Positions 14,150-21,577 of a DNA stretch of 27,150 nt are shown piece after piece. The stretch comes from an uncultured Collinsella sp. (GTDB taxonomy: Bacteria > Actinomycetota > Coriobacteriia > Coriobacteriales > Coriobacteriaceae). The translations under genes were made by a program, and so were the position numbers. A model generated the notes under the pieces. The model did not search any database, had not been told where the DNA came from, and was given only the letters and a program-made list of their open reading frames with translations. The stretch is taken from positions 1 to 27,150 of the forward strand of contig UQIH01000026.1 in assembly GCA_900541145.1 (NCBI GenBank), written 5' to 3'. Every line of letters starts with the position of its first letter. The first letter of the stretch is position 1.

Positions 14150-14962
14150 ATGGCATTCATGAAACGCGTGCGTCTTGATGACGAACTGATTTCACAGGGC
14201 ATCTGCGCCGATCGCGCGGATGCCCTTCGCACTCTTATGGCCGGCTTGGTCTCGAGTGGCGGTGAGCGCTTGACTTCGCCGGGCCTTAAGGTGATCCCGG
14301 GGCTGCCGTTGCACGTGAAGGGGCGCATTCCCTATGTTGGCCGCGGCGGTCTTAAGCTCGAAGGCGCGCTTGATGCGTTTGGCATCAATCCGACGGGCCT
14401 TGCCTGTCTGGATGTGGGCTGCTCTACCGGCGGTTTTACCGATTGCCTGCTCAAGCGCGGAGCTGCGGCCGTTGTCTCGGTGGACGTGGGTCGCGCCCAG
14501 TTCGATTGGTCGTTGCGTCAGGACGATCGCGTGACGCTGCATGAGCGCACAAACGTGACGCAGCTGCCTGAGCTTGGCTATGCCGGCGCCATCGACCTGG
14601 CAGTGTGTGATGTTTCGTTTACCAGCATCGCGAACATTATCGATGCGGTGCTGGCGTGCCTGGCGCCTACAGGTTCTTTTTGCACGCTCGTAAAGCCCCA
14701 GTTTGAGGCGCCGGCGGCGCTGGTGGGTGAGGGCGGCATTGTGACCGATCCCGCCGTGCGCCGCGATACACTCGTGGCGGCGGTTGAACTCTTTGCTGCC
14801 AAGGGCCTCTTCCCGGTCGATGTGTGCGTGTCACCCATTCATGGTGCCAAGGGCAACGTTGAGTTTTTCCTTTATGGCACGAGATTTGACCCCGGCGACC
14901 GCTCGCAAGACGAGCTGCAATCCCAGGTATCGGTTTTGAGCGAGAAAGCAACAACGCTATGA
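14150..14962 (+). CDS. tlyA: TlyA-family rRNA 2'-O-methyltransferase (S4 + FtsJ domains)
   Basis: The roughly 270-residue protein has an N-terminal S4 RNA-binding domain (about 5-65, KRVRLDDELISQGICADRADALRTLMAG) joined to a Rossmann methyltransferase by YVGRGGLKLEGAL. Motif I is CLDVGCSTGGFTDCLL. The SAM-acidic region is SVDVG, then DLAVCDVSFTS and TLVKPQFEA hold the later catalytic Asp and Lys of the K-D-K-E set. Mycobacterial TlyA methylates 16S C1409 and 23S C1920; other TlyA proteins have been called hemolysins, probably indirectly. The start is uncertain: TTG 14147, ATG 14150 and ATG 14159 are all possible and ribosome sites are weak. It overlaps nadK as ATGA. Confidence 0.92.
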   Translation: MAFMKRVRLDDELISQGICADRADALRTLMAGLVSSGGERLTSPGLKVIPGLPLHVKGRIPYVGRGGLKLEGALDAFGINPTGLACLDVGCSTGGFTDCLLKRGAAAVVSVDVGRAQFDWSLRQDDRVTLHERTNVTQLPELGYAGAIDLAVCDVSFTSIANIIDAVLACLAPTGSFCTLVKPQFEAPAALVGEGGIVTDPAVRRDTLVAAVELFAAKGLFPVDVCVSPIHGAKGNVEFFLYGTRFDPGDRSQDELQSQVSVLSEKATTL

Positions 14963-15819
14963 AGGTCTTTCTGGTTCCCAATTACTACAAGCAAGAGGCG
15001 GTCGAGAGCGGCCTGATGCTCGAGCTTTGGCTGACGCGCCAGGGCTATGAGGTCGCATGGGCTGCCGACCAGCGATCCAAGATTCAAAGCACGCCTGATA
15101 TTGACGGCTCCGATCTGGTCATTACGCTCGGCGGCGACGGTACGTTGCTGCGCGCTGCCCGCATCCTCAACCATCGCGAGATTCCTATCCTCGGTCTTTC
15201 CTATGGTCACCTGGGCTTTTTGACGGCTGCGAGTCCCGAGGAGCGCGACATTCTGCAGGTCGTGAGCGACGCCCTGTCCGGCGAGCTGCATGTGAGCCGT
15301 CGCGCTACCATCGCCGCGGATATCGTGTCCGTGCGCGAAGACGGTACGAAGGATGTCGTGCGCACCTTCGCCCTCAACGACATGGCGCTTACGCGCGGCC
15401 CTCTGTCCGATATGGTCGAGTTTGACATCACGGTGTCCGGCCATCATATCGACCGCCTGCGTGGCGACGGCGTGGTCGTGTCCACGGCGACTGGTTCTAC
15501 GGGTTACGCGCTCAGTGCCGGTGGCCCCATCGTGAGCCCCGACTATACGGGCATGGTCTGCGTACCCATTGCGCCGCACACCATTCAGGCTCGTGCCTTT
15601 TTGACCTCGCCGAGTGATGTCGTCGAAATCTTTATGTCCGATGATCGCCCGAGCGTTCCGGCGATCGCTATCGATGGACAGTTTATTACCTGCGATGGCA
15701 CCGTTGAGAGCGTGGCGGTGCGCCGCGGGCCCGGAGATGTGTTGCTGCTGGATTACGGCCCCGAGAGCTTCTATAACTCGGTGAGCCGCGTATTCTACGG
15801 AGTCCGTCATGATCGATGA
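14959..15819 (+). CDS. nadK: NAD kinase
   Basis: The 286-residue enzyme makes NADP+ from NAD+ with ATP or polyphosphate. The catalytic GGDGTLLRAAR motif (58-68, D60) is followed by LGLSYGHLGFLT, the NAD-binding ALNDMAL, and the C-terminal STATGSTGYALSAGGPIVSP signature. Length is typical. It starts at the ATG inside the tlyA stop and overlaps recN by 11 bases, so tlyA-nadK-recN are closely coupled. This order is shared by many actinobacteria. Confidence 0.97.
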   Translation: MKVFLVPNYYKQEAVESGLMLELWLTRQGYEVAWAADQRSKIQSTPDIDGSDLVITLGGDGTLLRAARILNHREIPILGLSYGHLGFLTAASPEERDILQVVSDALSGELHVSRRATIAADIVSVREDGTKDVVRTFALNDMALTRGPLSDMVEFDITVSGHHIDRLRGDGVVVSTATGSTGYALSAGGPIVSPDYTGMVCVPIAPHTIQARAFLTSPSDVVEIFMSDDRPSVPAIAIDGQFITCDGTVESVAVRRGPGDVLLLDYGPESFYNSVSRVFYGVRHDR

Positions 15820-17437
15820 GCTGCAGGTTTCTAACATTGCACTCATTCGCGAGGCGACGCTGGTGCCGAGTGCCGGTCTGACTGTCCTGACCGGCGAGAC
15901 CGGCGCCGGCAAGACCGCGCTGCTCTCGGCCCTCCAGCTTATTTTGGGTGAGCGCGCGGATTCGTCGACGGTGCGCGAGGGCGAGGCGCTGGCGAGCGTC
16001 GAGGCGCGCCTGTTTGACGGGCCGCACGACACGGAAGGCTTTACGGTCCAGCGCAGCCTTTCTGCCGAGGGCCGCAGTCGCGTGAAGATTGACGGGCGCA
16101 TCGCCAGCGTGCGCGAGCTTTCGGAGCGCGTTGGCGTGATGATGGATCTGTGCGGCCAGCACGAGCACCAGCGCTTGCTCGATCCGGCGCATCACGTTGC
16201 GATGGTCGATGCGTGGGCGGGACGTTCTGCGCTCGAGGCGCTCGAGCACTACCGTGCTTGCTTTAAAGCCTCGCGCGCGGCTGCCAAGGAGGTTCGTCGC
16301 GTCGAGGAGGCCTCGCGTGCGCAGGGGAGTCGTGTCGAGGAGGCGCGCTTCGCCCTGGAGCGCATTGCCGAGGTCGACCCCAGGCCGGGCGAGTATGAGG
16401 AACTCGAGGAACTGCTGCCGCGCTCCGAACATGCCGAGGTACTGGTTGCCACTGCTAGCGATGCCCATGCATCGCTTGTCGCCGAAGGGGGAGCGCTCGA
16501 TGCCGTGAACAACGCCGTGGCAGAGCTTTCCCGTATGGCTACCGTCGATCGCAAACTGGGCGACATTGCCGATGCGCTTTCGGATGCCTGTATCTCCCTT
16601 GAGGATTGCGCGAACGAGCTTCGTGCCTATCGCGATGGGGTCGCCTTTGACCCGCGCGAGCTCGCCCGCATGCGTGAGCGGTATTCCGACCTCAAGGGGC
16701 TGTTGCGTCAGTGGGGCCCCACCATGGACGATGTTTTTGCCATGCGCGATCGCTCGCAAGAGCTGCTGTCCCTGGTCGATGATGGCGATGAACAGATCAA
16801 AAAGGCGCGTGAGGCACTCGGGAGCGCCGAGCGCGAGTTGTTTGCCGCTGCCAAGGCACTTAAGCGCGCTCGCAATATGGCGGCCCCGCGCTTCTGCCAC
16901 GAGGTTGGCCGCCAGATGGCGCGCTTGGAGATGGGTAGTGCCGAGCTCGTCTGGGAGTCGCGCGATCTTCCCCGTGCTGAGTGGACGCCCGTTGGTCCTT
17001 CGAGCTACGAGCTGCTATACCGTAGCGGTGCCGGCTTGACGCCACGTCCCCTGCGCCGCATTGCGTCGGGCGGCGAGTTAAGTCGCGTCATGCTGGCAAG
17101 CAAGGTTGTCCTCGGTAACGCGGACGGTGTTGATACGCTGGTGTTTGACGAGGTCGATACTGGTGTCGGTGGCTCCACGGCACGTGCACTCGCGGGCGTG
17201 CTGGCAGATCTTGCCGCTACGCATCAGGTGATTGTCGTAACCCACTTGGCGCAGGTCGCCGTCATGGCCGATAAGCATTATGTTGTCAGCAAGGAACCGG
17301 GCGATGTTCCCCAGACGCATTTGGACGAGGTAACCGGTGAAGCGCGTACCGCCGAGATCGCCCGCATGTTGAGCGGCGATCAGTCCGAGGCAAGCTTGGC
17401 CCACGCCAAACAGATGCTCGAAGAAGCTCGAGGTTAG
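15809..17437 (+). CDS. recN: DNA repair protein RecN (SMC-like ATPase)
   Basis: The 542-residue protein is an SMC-like ATPase that gathers broken DNA ends during double-strand break repair. The N-terminal half-site begins MIDELQVSNIALIREATL and has Walker A GETGAGKT (29-36; the usual Ser is Thr). A central coiled-coil arm (about 150-370) separates it from the C-terminal half-site with RRIASGGELSRVMLA (ABC signature) and Walker B VFDEVDTGVGG (445-455), then VTHLAQVA. Length fits the family. It ends the efp operon and is convergent with the RpiR-family gene, 60 bases away. Confidence 0.97.
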   Translation: MIDELQVSNIALIREATLVPSAGLTVLTGETGAGKTALLSALQLILGERADSSTVREGEALASVEARLFDGPHDTEGFTVQRSLSAEGRSRVKIDGRIASVRELSERVGVMMDLCGQHEHQRLLDPAHHVAMVDAWAGRSALEALEHYRACFKASRAAAKEVRRVEEASRAQGSRVEEARFALERIAEVDPRPGEYEELEELLPRSEHAEVLVATASDAHASLVAEGGALDAVNNAVAELSRMATVDRKLGDIADALSDACISLEDCANELRAYRDGVAFDPRELARMRERYSDLKGLLRQWGPTMDDVFAMRDRSQELLSLVDDGDEQIKKAREALGSAERELFAAAKALKRARNMAAPRFCHEVGRQMARLEMGSAELVWESRDLPRAEWTPVGPSSYELLYRSGAGLTPRPLRRIASGGELSRVMLASKVVLGNADGVDTLVFDEVDTGVGGSTARALAGVLADLAATHQVIVVTHLAQVAVMADKHYVVSKEPGDVPQTHLDEVTGEARTAEIARMLSGDQSEASLAHAKQMLEEARG

Positions 17438-17455
17438 GTCGTATCAGCGGTGTTG

Positions 17456-17489
17456 GTGGGACAAAATAGACTGAAATTTTTTGTCCCAC
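17456..17489. repeat. 11-bp inverted repeat between convergent recN and the RpiR gene
   Basis: GTGGGACAAAA (17456-17466) and TTTTGTCCCAC (17479-17489) are perfect complements around a 12-nt loop. The location suits a shared transcript end for both converging genes, although T-runs lie inside the stem rather than after it. The same 11-mer occurs after rarA. Confidence 0.65.
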
Positions 17490-17497
17490 TACGCGTT

Positions 17498-18355
17498 TTA
17501 CTCAACGACCTTATCCGGCTGGATGAGCTCCTCGTAGTAGCTGATATGCTCACGCGCGTCTTCAATCTCGGGCAGCAGGAAGTTGTAGATGACTTCGATG
17601 ATCATCGTGGCGCTGATCTTGGAGAACGCGAAGTCACCCGTCGTCAGCAGCGCTTCGTGGTTGACGGTGTTAAAAGTGTAGTCTGCCAGACGCGCGAGCG
17701 GGGATTTGCTGTCGCTGCTGATGACGACTACGGTTGCGCCGCAGTCGCGAGCCGCTTTTGCCATGCGATTCAGTCGGCGCGATTTGCCAGAGTTTGAGAT
17801 TAGCACGATGACGTCACCCGGGCGCAACGTGAGCGCAAAGCCGATTGATGTCTCGCTAATGGTGCTCGCCATGCAGCGCAGGCCCAGCTGCGAAAACTTA
17901 AACGTCGCATCGAGCGCGACCGCGTTCGTATTGCCCACAGCTGCAAACTCAATAACCCCTGCATGCTTAAAGGCATGCACAACAGCCGCCAGCGTATCGT
18001 GGTCGATTCCGTCGATGGTCGCATTAAGCTCGCTCACCTTGGCAGCCAGGATGTTCTTGAGGCTCTGCTCCATATTGTCGAGCGAGACCTCGTCGGTCAG
18101 GCCCTCGTTGCGCTGGCTTTCCAAATCCCTCGCCAACGAAAACTGAAAGCTGCGGAAGCTGCCAAACCCAAGCTTGCGGCAGAAGCGCGAAACGGTCGCC
18201 TCGGACGTGGCAGCGGCGCGTGAGAGCTGAGCCGCCGTGAGGCGTGGAGCCTCGGACTGGTGCTCCAATATATAGTCGACAATGCGCTGCTCGGACTCGC
18301 TGTATCCCTGATGGGTACTAATGAGGGAAAGTGCGCTCTTGCTACTATCGGTCAT
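17498..18355 (-). CDS. RpiR/MurR-family transcriptional regulator (HTH_6 + SIS)
   Basis: The 285-residue regulator has an N-terminal HTH_6 domain (about 1-77: YSESEQRIVDYILEHQSEAPRLTAAQLSRAAATSEATVSRFCRKLGF) and a C-terminal SIS sugar-phosphate isomerase-like domain (about 120-260) with VIVLISNSGKSRRLNRMAKAARDCGATVVVISS. SIS domains in this family bind phosphorylated sugars and change DNA binding. It is divergent from the fructose-type PTS permease, so that sugar phosphate is the likely effector; this is inference. The ATG at 18355 has AGGAG 6 bases upstream; the in-frame ATG at 18403 has none. A TATACT box lies at 18409-18404. Confidence 0.9.
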   Translation of the reverse strand: MTDSSKSALSLISTHQGYSESEQRIVDYILEHQSEAPRLTAAQLSRAAATSEATVSRFCRKLGFGSFRSFQFSLARDLESQRNEGLTDEVSLDNMEQSLKNILAAKVSELNATIDGIDHDTLAAVVHAFKHAGVIEFAAVGNTNAVALDATFKFSQLGLRCMASTISETSIGFALTLRPGDVIVLISNSGKSRRLNRMAKAARDCGATVVVISSDSKSPLARLADYTFNTVNHEALLTTGDFAFSKISATMIIEVIYNFLLPEIEDAREHISYYEELIQPDKVVE

Positions 18356-18403
18356 GGATGGCTCCTGGTTGGCATGAAAATCTAGTTTGATTTGCAATGC
18401 CAT

Positions 18404-18409
18404 AGTATA
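18404..18409 (-). promoter_or_regulatory. Candidate -10 box of the RpiR-family gene
   Basis: Read on the minus strand this is TATACT, about 48 bases before the ATG at 18355. The -35 at normal spacing is poor. It faces the PTS gene within the 272-base divergent region. Confidence 0.4.
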
Positions 18410-18436
18410 CGGACATTTTCAATTACAAGATACACC

Positions 18437-18464
18437 TTGCCGTTTCAAGTGTTGATGGTAAACT
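18437..18464 (+). promoter_or_regulatory. Candidate promoter of the PTS permease gene
   Basis: TTGCCG (18437-18442) and TAAACT (18459-18464) are 16 bases apart. A start near 18471 would put the palindrome at 18486-18500 just downstream, where a bound repressor could block elongation. Each box matches 4 of 6 consensus bases. Confidence 0.3.
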
Positions 18465-18485
18465 TTCACCTACCGTTTACGGTTA

Positions 18486-18500
18486 TGAAAGAACCTTTCA
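18486..18500. promoter_or_regulatory. Candidate RpiR-family operator TGAAAGAACCTTTCA
   Basis: Perfect 6-bp arms TGAAAG and CTTTCA flank AAC. The site lies between the divergent regulator and PTS permease genes. A further CTTTCA half-site is at 18463-18468, and the same two half-sites (CTTTCA, 16 bases, TGAAAG) recur at the second PfkB-kinase promoter (24442-24469). Confidence 0.4.
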
Positions 18501-18627
18501 CCGGAGATTTGCACCTTGTCTCTTCTCACGCGGGCGGTAGGTTGGTATCTTTCAGTTGTGGAAAAACGCGCATCGAAGCGCGTGTAGGGGAGCGCCCGCG
18601 GGCGCTGTACTCAAGAAGGAGGGACAC

Positions 18628-20631
18628 ATGGCTAAGTTTGACATCATCGCCGCGACCGGTTGCCCGACCGGCATCGCGCACACCTTCATGGCGAAGGAGG
18701 CGCTGGAGAAGGCAGCTGCCGAGCGCGGTCTGACCATTAAGGTCGAGACTCATGGCCAGGTCGGTGTCGAGAACGAGCTCACCAAGAGTGAGATCGCTGG
18801 TGCCAAGGCCGTCGTCGTCGCAGCCGATAAGGATGTCCAGGCTGAGCGTTTCGCCGGCAAGCCCATGGTTTCCGTTGGTGTTTCCAAGGCCCTGTCCGTT
18901 GAGGCCGCCGGTAAGCTGATTGACCGCGCGCTCGCCGCCAAGGGCGACAGCACGGTTGCGGCTGCTGCCGATGTCGAGGACGAGGTCGAGGAGAAGGAGT
19001 CCATCGGCCACGTCATCTACAAGCACCTCATGAACGGCGTCAGCCACATGCTGGTCTTCGTCGTTGCCGGTGGTGTTCTGACCGCTGTCTCGTTCCTGTG
19101 GGGCATTACGTCCTTCGATTCGACGGCGTCTGACTACAACAGCTTTGCTGCGATGCTTAAGATCATCGGCGGCATCGCCATGAACCTTATGGTTCCGGTG
19201 CTTTCCGCCTACATCGCCGAATCCATCGGCAAGCGCCCGGCGCTCGTCCCCGGTTTCGTTGCCGGTATGATTGCCATCCAGGGCCTGCCTGTTAACGCCG
19301 AGACCGGCATGATCGACGCCGGTGGCGCCGGCGTGGGCTTCGGCTTCCTGGGCGGCATCGTCGGTGGCTTCCTCGCCGGCTATGTCATCCTGCTGCTCGA
19401 GAAGGTCTTTGCCGGCCTGCCCAAGAACCTGGACGGCCTTAAGGCTATCTTCCTGTACCCGCTGTTCTCGACGGCTATTGTCGGCCTAGTCATGCTCGGC
19501 ATTTCCGGCCCCATGGCTGCCATCAACACCGCCATGATGGACTTCCTCAAGGGCCTGTCCGCCTCTGGCGCCGTTGTCCTGGGTCTTGCTATTGGCTGCA
19601 TGTGCGCCTTTGACATGGGCGGCCCGGTCAACAAGGCTGCTTATGTCACCGGTACCGCTATGCTCACCGAGGCTCTGGCCGCCGGTGTTGGCACCGATAC
19701 CTATAACTTCGGCACCAACTTCATGGCTGCCGTCTCCGCCGCCTGCATCGTTCCGCCGCTGATCACCACCTTTGCCGTCGTTGTCGGCAAGAAGTACTTC
19801 AGCCAGGAGGATCACGACGCCGGTGTCGTCAACCTCATCCTTGGTTGCACCCACATCACCGAGGGCGCCATTCCGTTCATGACCAAGAACATCTGGCCCG
19901 TCATGCCCATCATGATGCTCGGTTCCTCTATCGCTTCGATCCTGACCATTATGTTCAACGTTCACGATCCGGCGCCTCACGGTGGCTTCCTGGTCCTGCC
20001 CGTTGTCGAGAACGGTCCGCTGTGGGTCCTCGCGATCCTCATCGGCGCCGTGGTCGGTGGCATCCTGTTCGTGGCTTTCAAGAAGTACGACTTCGAGAAG
20101 AACCAGAAGGCCGCTCCTGCAGCCAAGCCCGTTGAGGCCCCCAAGGCCGCTGCCGTCGAGGCCCCCAAGGCCGAGGCTGCCGACTTCGTGAAGGTCGAGA
20201 ATGTCTTTGTTGCCGAGGACTTCGCTTCTCGTGACGAGGCTCTGAGCTTCGTTTCCAACCAGGCCGTCAAGGCCGGTATCGCAAGCGACGCCGACGCCGT
20301 GATGAACGCCTTCCTGGCCCGCGAGGCCGAGGGCACCACGGGCATGATGGAGGGCTTCGCCATCCCGCATGCCAAGTCCGACGCCATTACCGAGGCTGCC
20401 GTCATCGTCGTCAAGGACGAGTCCGGCGTGACCGGTTGGGACACCATGGACGGCGCTCCCGTCAACGTGGCTATCGCCCTGCTCATCCCCGGTGCCCAGG
20501 CCGGCACTACGCACCTCAAGATCCTGTCCAAGGTCGCCGAGGCGCTCATGGACGAGGACTTCCGTGCCACCGTCAAGGGTTCCACCGACGCCGCCGAGAT
20601 CGCCAAGACGATCAACGCCCGCCTGGTCTAA
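18628..20631 (+). CDS. fruA: PTS fructose-type permease, fused IIB-IIC-IIA
   Basis: The 667-residue permease imports a hexose, most likely fructose, and phosphorylates it. Domains run IIB (about 1-100; IIAATGCPTGIAHTFMA with phosphocysteine C12), then IIC (about 128-490; many hydrophobic helices, including IKxxK-type SIGKRPALVPGFVAGMIA and FDMGGPVNKAAYV). A Pro/Ala/Lys linker spans about 497-517 with a repeated VEAPKA. IIA (about 518-667) has phosphohistidine H581 in EGFAIPHAKSD. Order B-C-A differs from E. coli FruA, which lacks IIA. GAAGGAGG lies at 18616-18623. Neighbours supply the rest of the relay (HPr, Enzyme I) and the next kinase step. Mannose or another ketose cannot be ruled out as substrate. 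Confidence 0.93.
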   Translation: MAKFDIIAATGCPTGIAHTFMAKEALEKAAAERGLTIKVETHGQVGVENELTKSEIAGAKAVVVAADKDVQAERFAGKPMVSVGVSKALSVEAAGKLIDRALAAKGDSTVAAAADVEDEVEEKESIGHVIYKHLMNGVSHMLVFVVAGGVLTAVSFLWGITSFDSTASDYNSFAAMLKIIGGIAMNLMVPVLSAYIAESIGKRPALVPGFVAGMIAIQGLPVNAETGMIDAGGAGVGFGFLGGIVGGFLAGYVILLLEKVFAGLPKNLDGLKAIFLYPLFSTAIVGLVMLGISGPMAAINTAMMDFLKGLSASGAVVLGLAIGCMCAFDMGGPVNKAAYVTGTAMLTEALAAGVGTDTYNFGTNFMAAVSAACIVPPLITTFAVVVGKKYFSQEDHDAGVVNLILGCTHITEGAIPFMTKNIWPVMPIMMLGSSIASILTIMFNVHDPAPHGGFLVLPVVENGPLWVLAILIGAVVGGILFVAFKKYDFEKNQKAAPAAKPVEAPKAAAVEAPKAEAADFVKVENVFVAEDFASRDEALSFVSNQAVKAGIASDADAVMNAFLAREAEGTTGMMEGFAIPHAKSDAITEAAVIVVKDESGVTGWDTMDGAPVNVAIALLIPGAQAGTTHLKILSKVAEALMDEDFRATVKGSTDAAEIAKTINARLV

Positions 20632-20667
20632 TTCCACGGTACGTGAATAGCATCGCCCCCTGTATAT

Positions 20668-20703
20668 AAGGCGGAGCCCCTCTCCAGGGCCTCCGCCTTT
20701 TTT
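20668..20703 (+). terminator. Terminator after the PTS permease gene
   Basis: AAGGCGGAG (20668-20676) pairs with CTCCGCCTT (20691-20699), extended inward by CCC/GGG past one bulge. Six T (20698-20703) close it. It isolates the permease gene from ptsH. Confidence 0.9.
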
Positions 20704-20707
20704 CTAT

Positions 20708-20794
20708 CCCTCCCATAAGTTGCGGTGAAATAGGGACTGTTTAAACGATTCAACCCCAAATTCAGTCCCTATTTCACCGCAACTTATGGGAGGG
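20708..20794. repeat. Palindromic element A: 32-nt perfect inverted repeat
   Basis: Bases 20708-20739 are the exact reverse complement of 20763-20794, separated by 23 bases. The arm begins CCCTCCCATAAG and ends AAATAGGGACTG. It encodes nothing convincing and has no T-run of its own. It looks like a REP/MITE-type mobile palindrome inserted 5 bases after the permease terminator. Confidence 0.85.
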
Positions 20795-20891
20795 TATAGA
20801 GGGGGCTACCTATCGAGTCTTTGTCGCGAACAGATCATCTGCCAGAATTCCTTTCAGTCGACATTGCTCTGGACCAACCGAGTTTCCGCAG

Positions 20892-21041
20892 CTTGCTCGC
20901 CCACAGGGGCCCGCGCGCGGCCTGTGAGATTTATCGCGAGTTCCGCACGAGCCGAAGAGCACTTAATGTGCTCTTCGTGCGAGCAGGACTGTAGAGCAGG
21001 AAATCTCACAGGCCGCGCGCGGGCCCCTGTGGGCGAGCAAG
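20892..21041. repeat. Palindromic element B: 41-nt perfect inverted repeat with nested hairpin
   Basis: Bases 20892-20932 are the exact reverse complement of 21001-21041. The arm begins CTTGCTCGCCCACAGGGG. Inside, GAAGAGCAC (20954-20962) pairs with GTGCTCTTC (20968-20976), and GCAC/GTGC outside that, so the 150 bases can form one long hairpin. Outer TTCCG/CGGAA (20884-20888, 21042-21046) extends it past a 3-base bulge. The open frames across it mirror each other and look non-coding. A MITE or REP-like element is likely. Confidence 0.85.
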
Positions 21042-21129
21042 CGGAAGACAAACACATCTGTCCAATAATTCGTCTGAAACATAATGAAAAACCGTTTGAT
21101 GTGAGTTAATATAAACAACGTCGTGAATC

Positions 21130-21177
21130 TGACTCCTGCCACATGCATGACAGGGGTTAAACACAAAAAAGGAGTCA
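21130..21177 (+). promoter_or_regulatory. ptsH leader with two mutually exclusive helices over the ribosome site
   Basis: TGACTCCT (21130-21137) is perfectly complementary to AGGAGTCA (21170-21177), which holds the ptsH Shine-Dalgarno GGAG. The same bases CTCCTG (21133-21138) can instead pair with CAGGGG (21151-21156), around a CATGCATG palindrome, leaving the site open. This resembles a translational on/off switch. The leader's -10 may be TATAAA (21110-21115). No known riboswitch class is recognised. Confidence 0.45.
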
Positions 21178-21180
21178 ACT

Positions 21181-21444
21181 ATGGTTTCTGAGAAGGCTAC
21201 CCTCGTTAATCCTCAGGGTCTGCACATGCGTCCGGCTGGTCTGTTCGCCTCCACCATGGGCAAGTACGCCTGTGACGTGACGGTCGTCACCCCCGAGAAG
21301 GAGGTCAACGGCAAGTCCCCGATGGCCCTCATGGCTGCTGGTATCCCCTGCGGTACCGAGGTCGAGGTCAAGTGCGACGGCGCTGACGAGGCCGAGGCTC
21401 TGGCTGCTGCCATCGAGCTCATCAAGAGCGGTCTTGGCGAGTAG
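21181..21444 (+). CDS. ptsH: Phosphocarrier protein HPr
   Basis: The 87-residue protein carries phosphate from Enzyme I to sugar permeases. H15 lies in NPQGLHMRPAG and is the phosphorylated residue. S46 lies in VNGKSPMALMAAGI, the site that HPr kinase modifies in low-GC Gram-positives; its retention raises the possibility of HPr kinase control here, though no hprK is in the window. Length and the C-terminal helix (ALAAAIELIKSGL) are standard. An AAAAAAGGAG site lies just before the ATG. It has its own leader, and a hairpin separates it from ptsI. Confidence 0.97.
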   Translation: MVSEKATLVNPQGLHMRPAGLFASTMGKYACDVTVVTPEKEVNGKSPMALMAAGIPCGTEVEVKCDGADEAEALAAAIELIKSGLGE

Positions 21445-21489
21445 AACTCAAACGGGTCGCATGTTGAACAACTAAGTTCATATTTGGGG

Positions 21490-21525
21490 GCGCAGTGACC
21501 TGTTGTAAGGTAGCTGCGCTCTTTT
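21490..21525 (+). terminator. Terminator-like hairpin between ptsH and ptsI
   Basis: GCGCAG (21490-21495) pairs with CTGCGC (21514-21519), with an inner ACCT/AGGT, followed by TCTTTT. It could end part of the ptsH transcripts and so keep HPr above Enzyme I. Confidence 0.65.
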
Positions 21526-21577
21526 GTCATGGATATGGCAAAACGCTTTATCACATGACACGGAGAGAGGAATGGGA

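Noticed and set aside
20786..21109. Frames on both strands through palindromic element B
   Set aside because: The two strands give partly identical peptides because the DNA is an inverted repeat. There is no ribosome site and no family resemblance.
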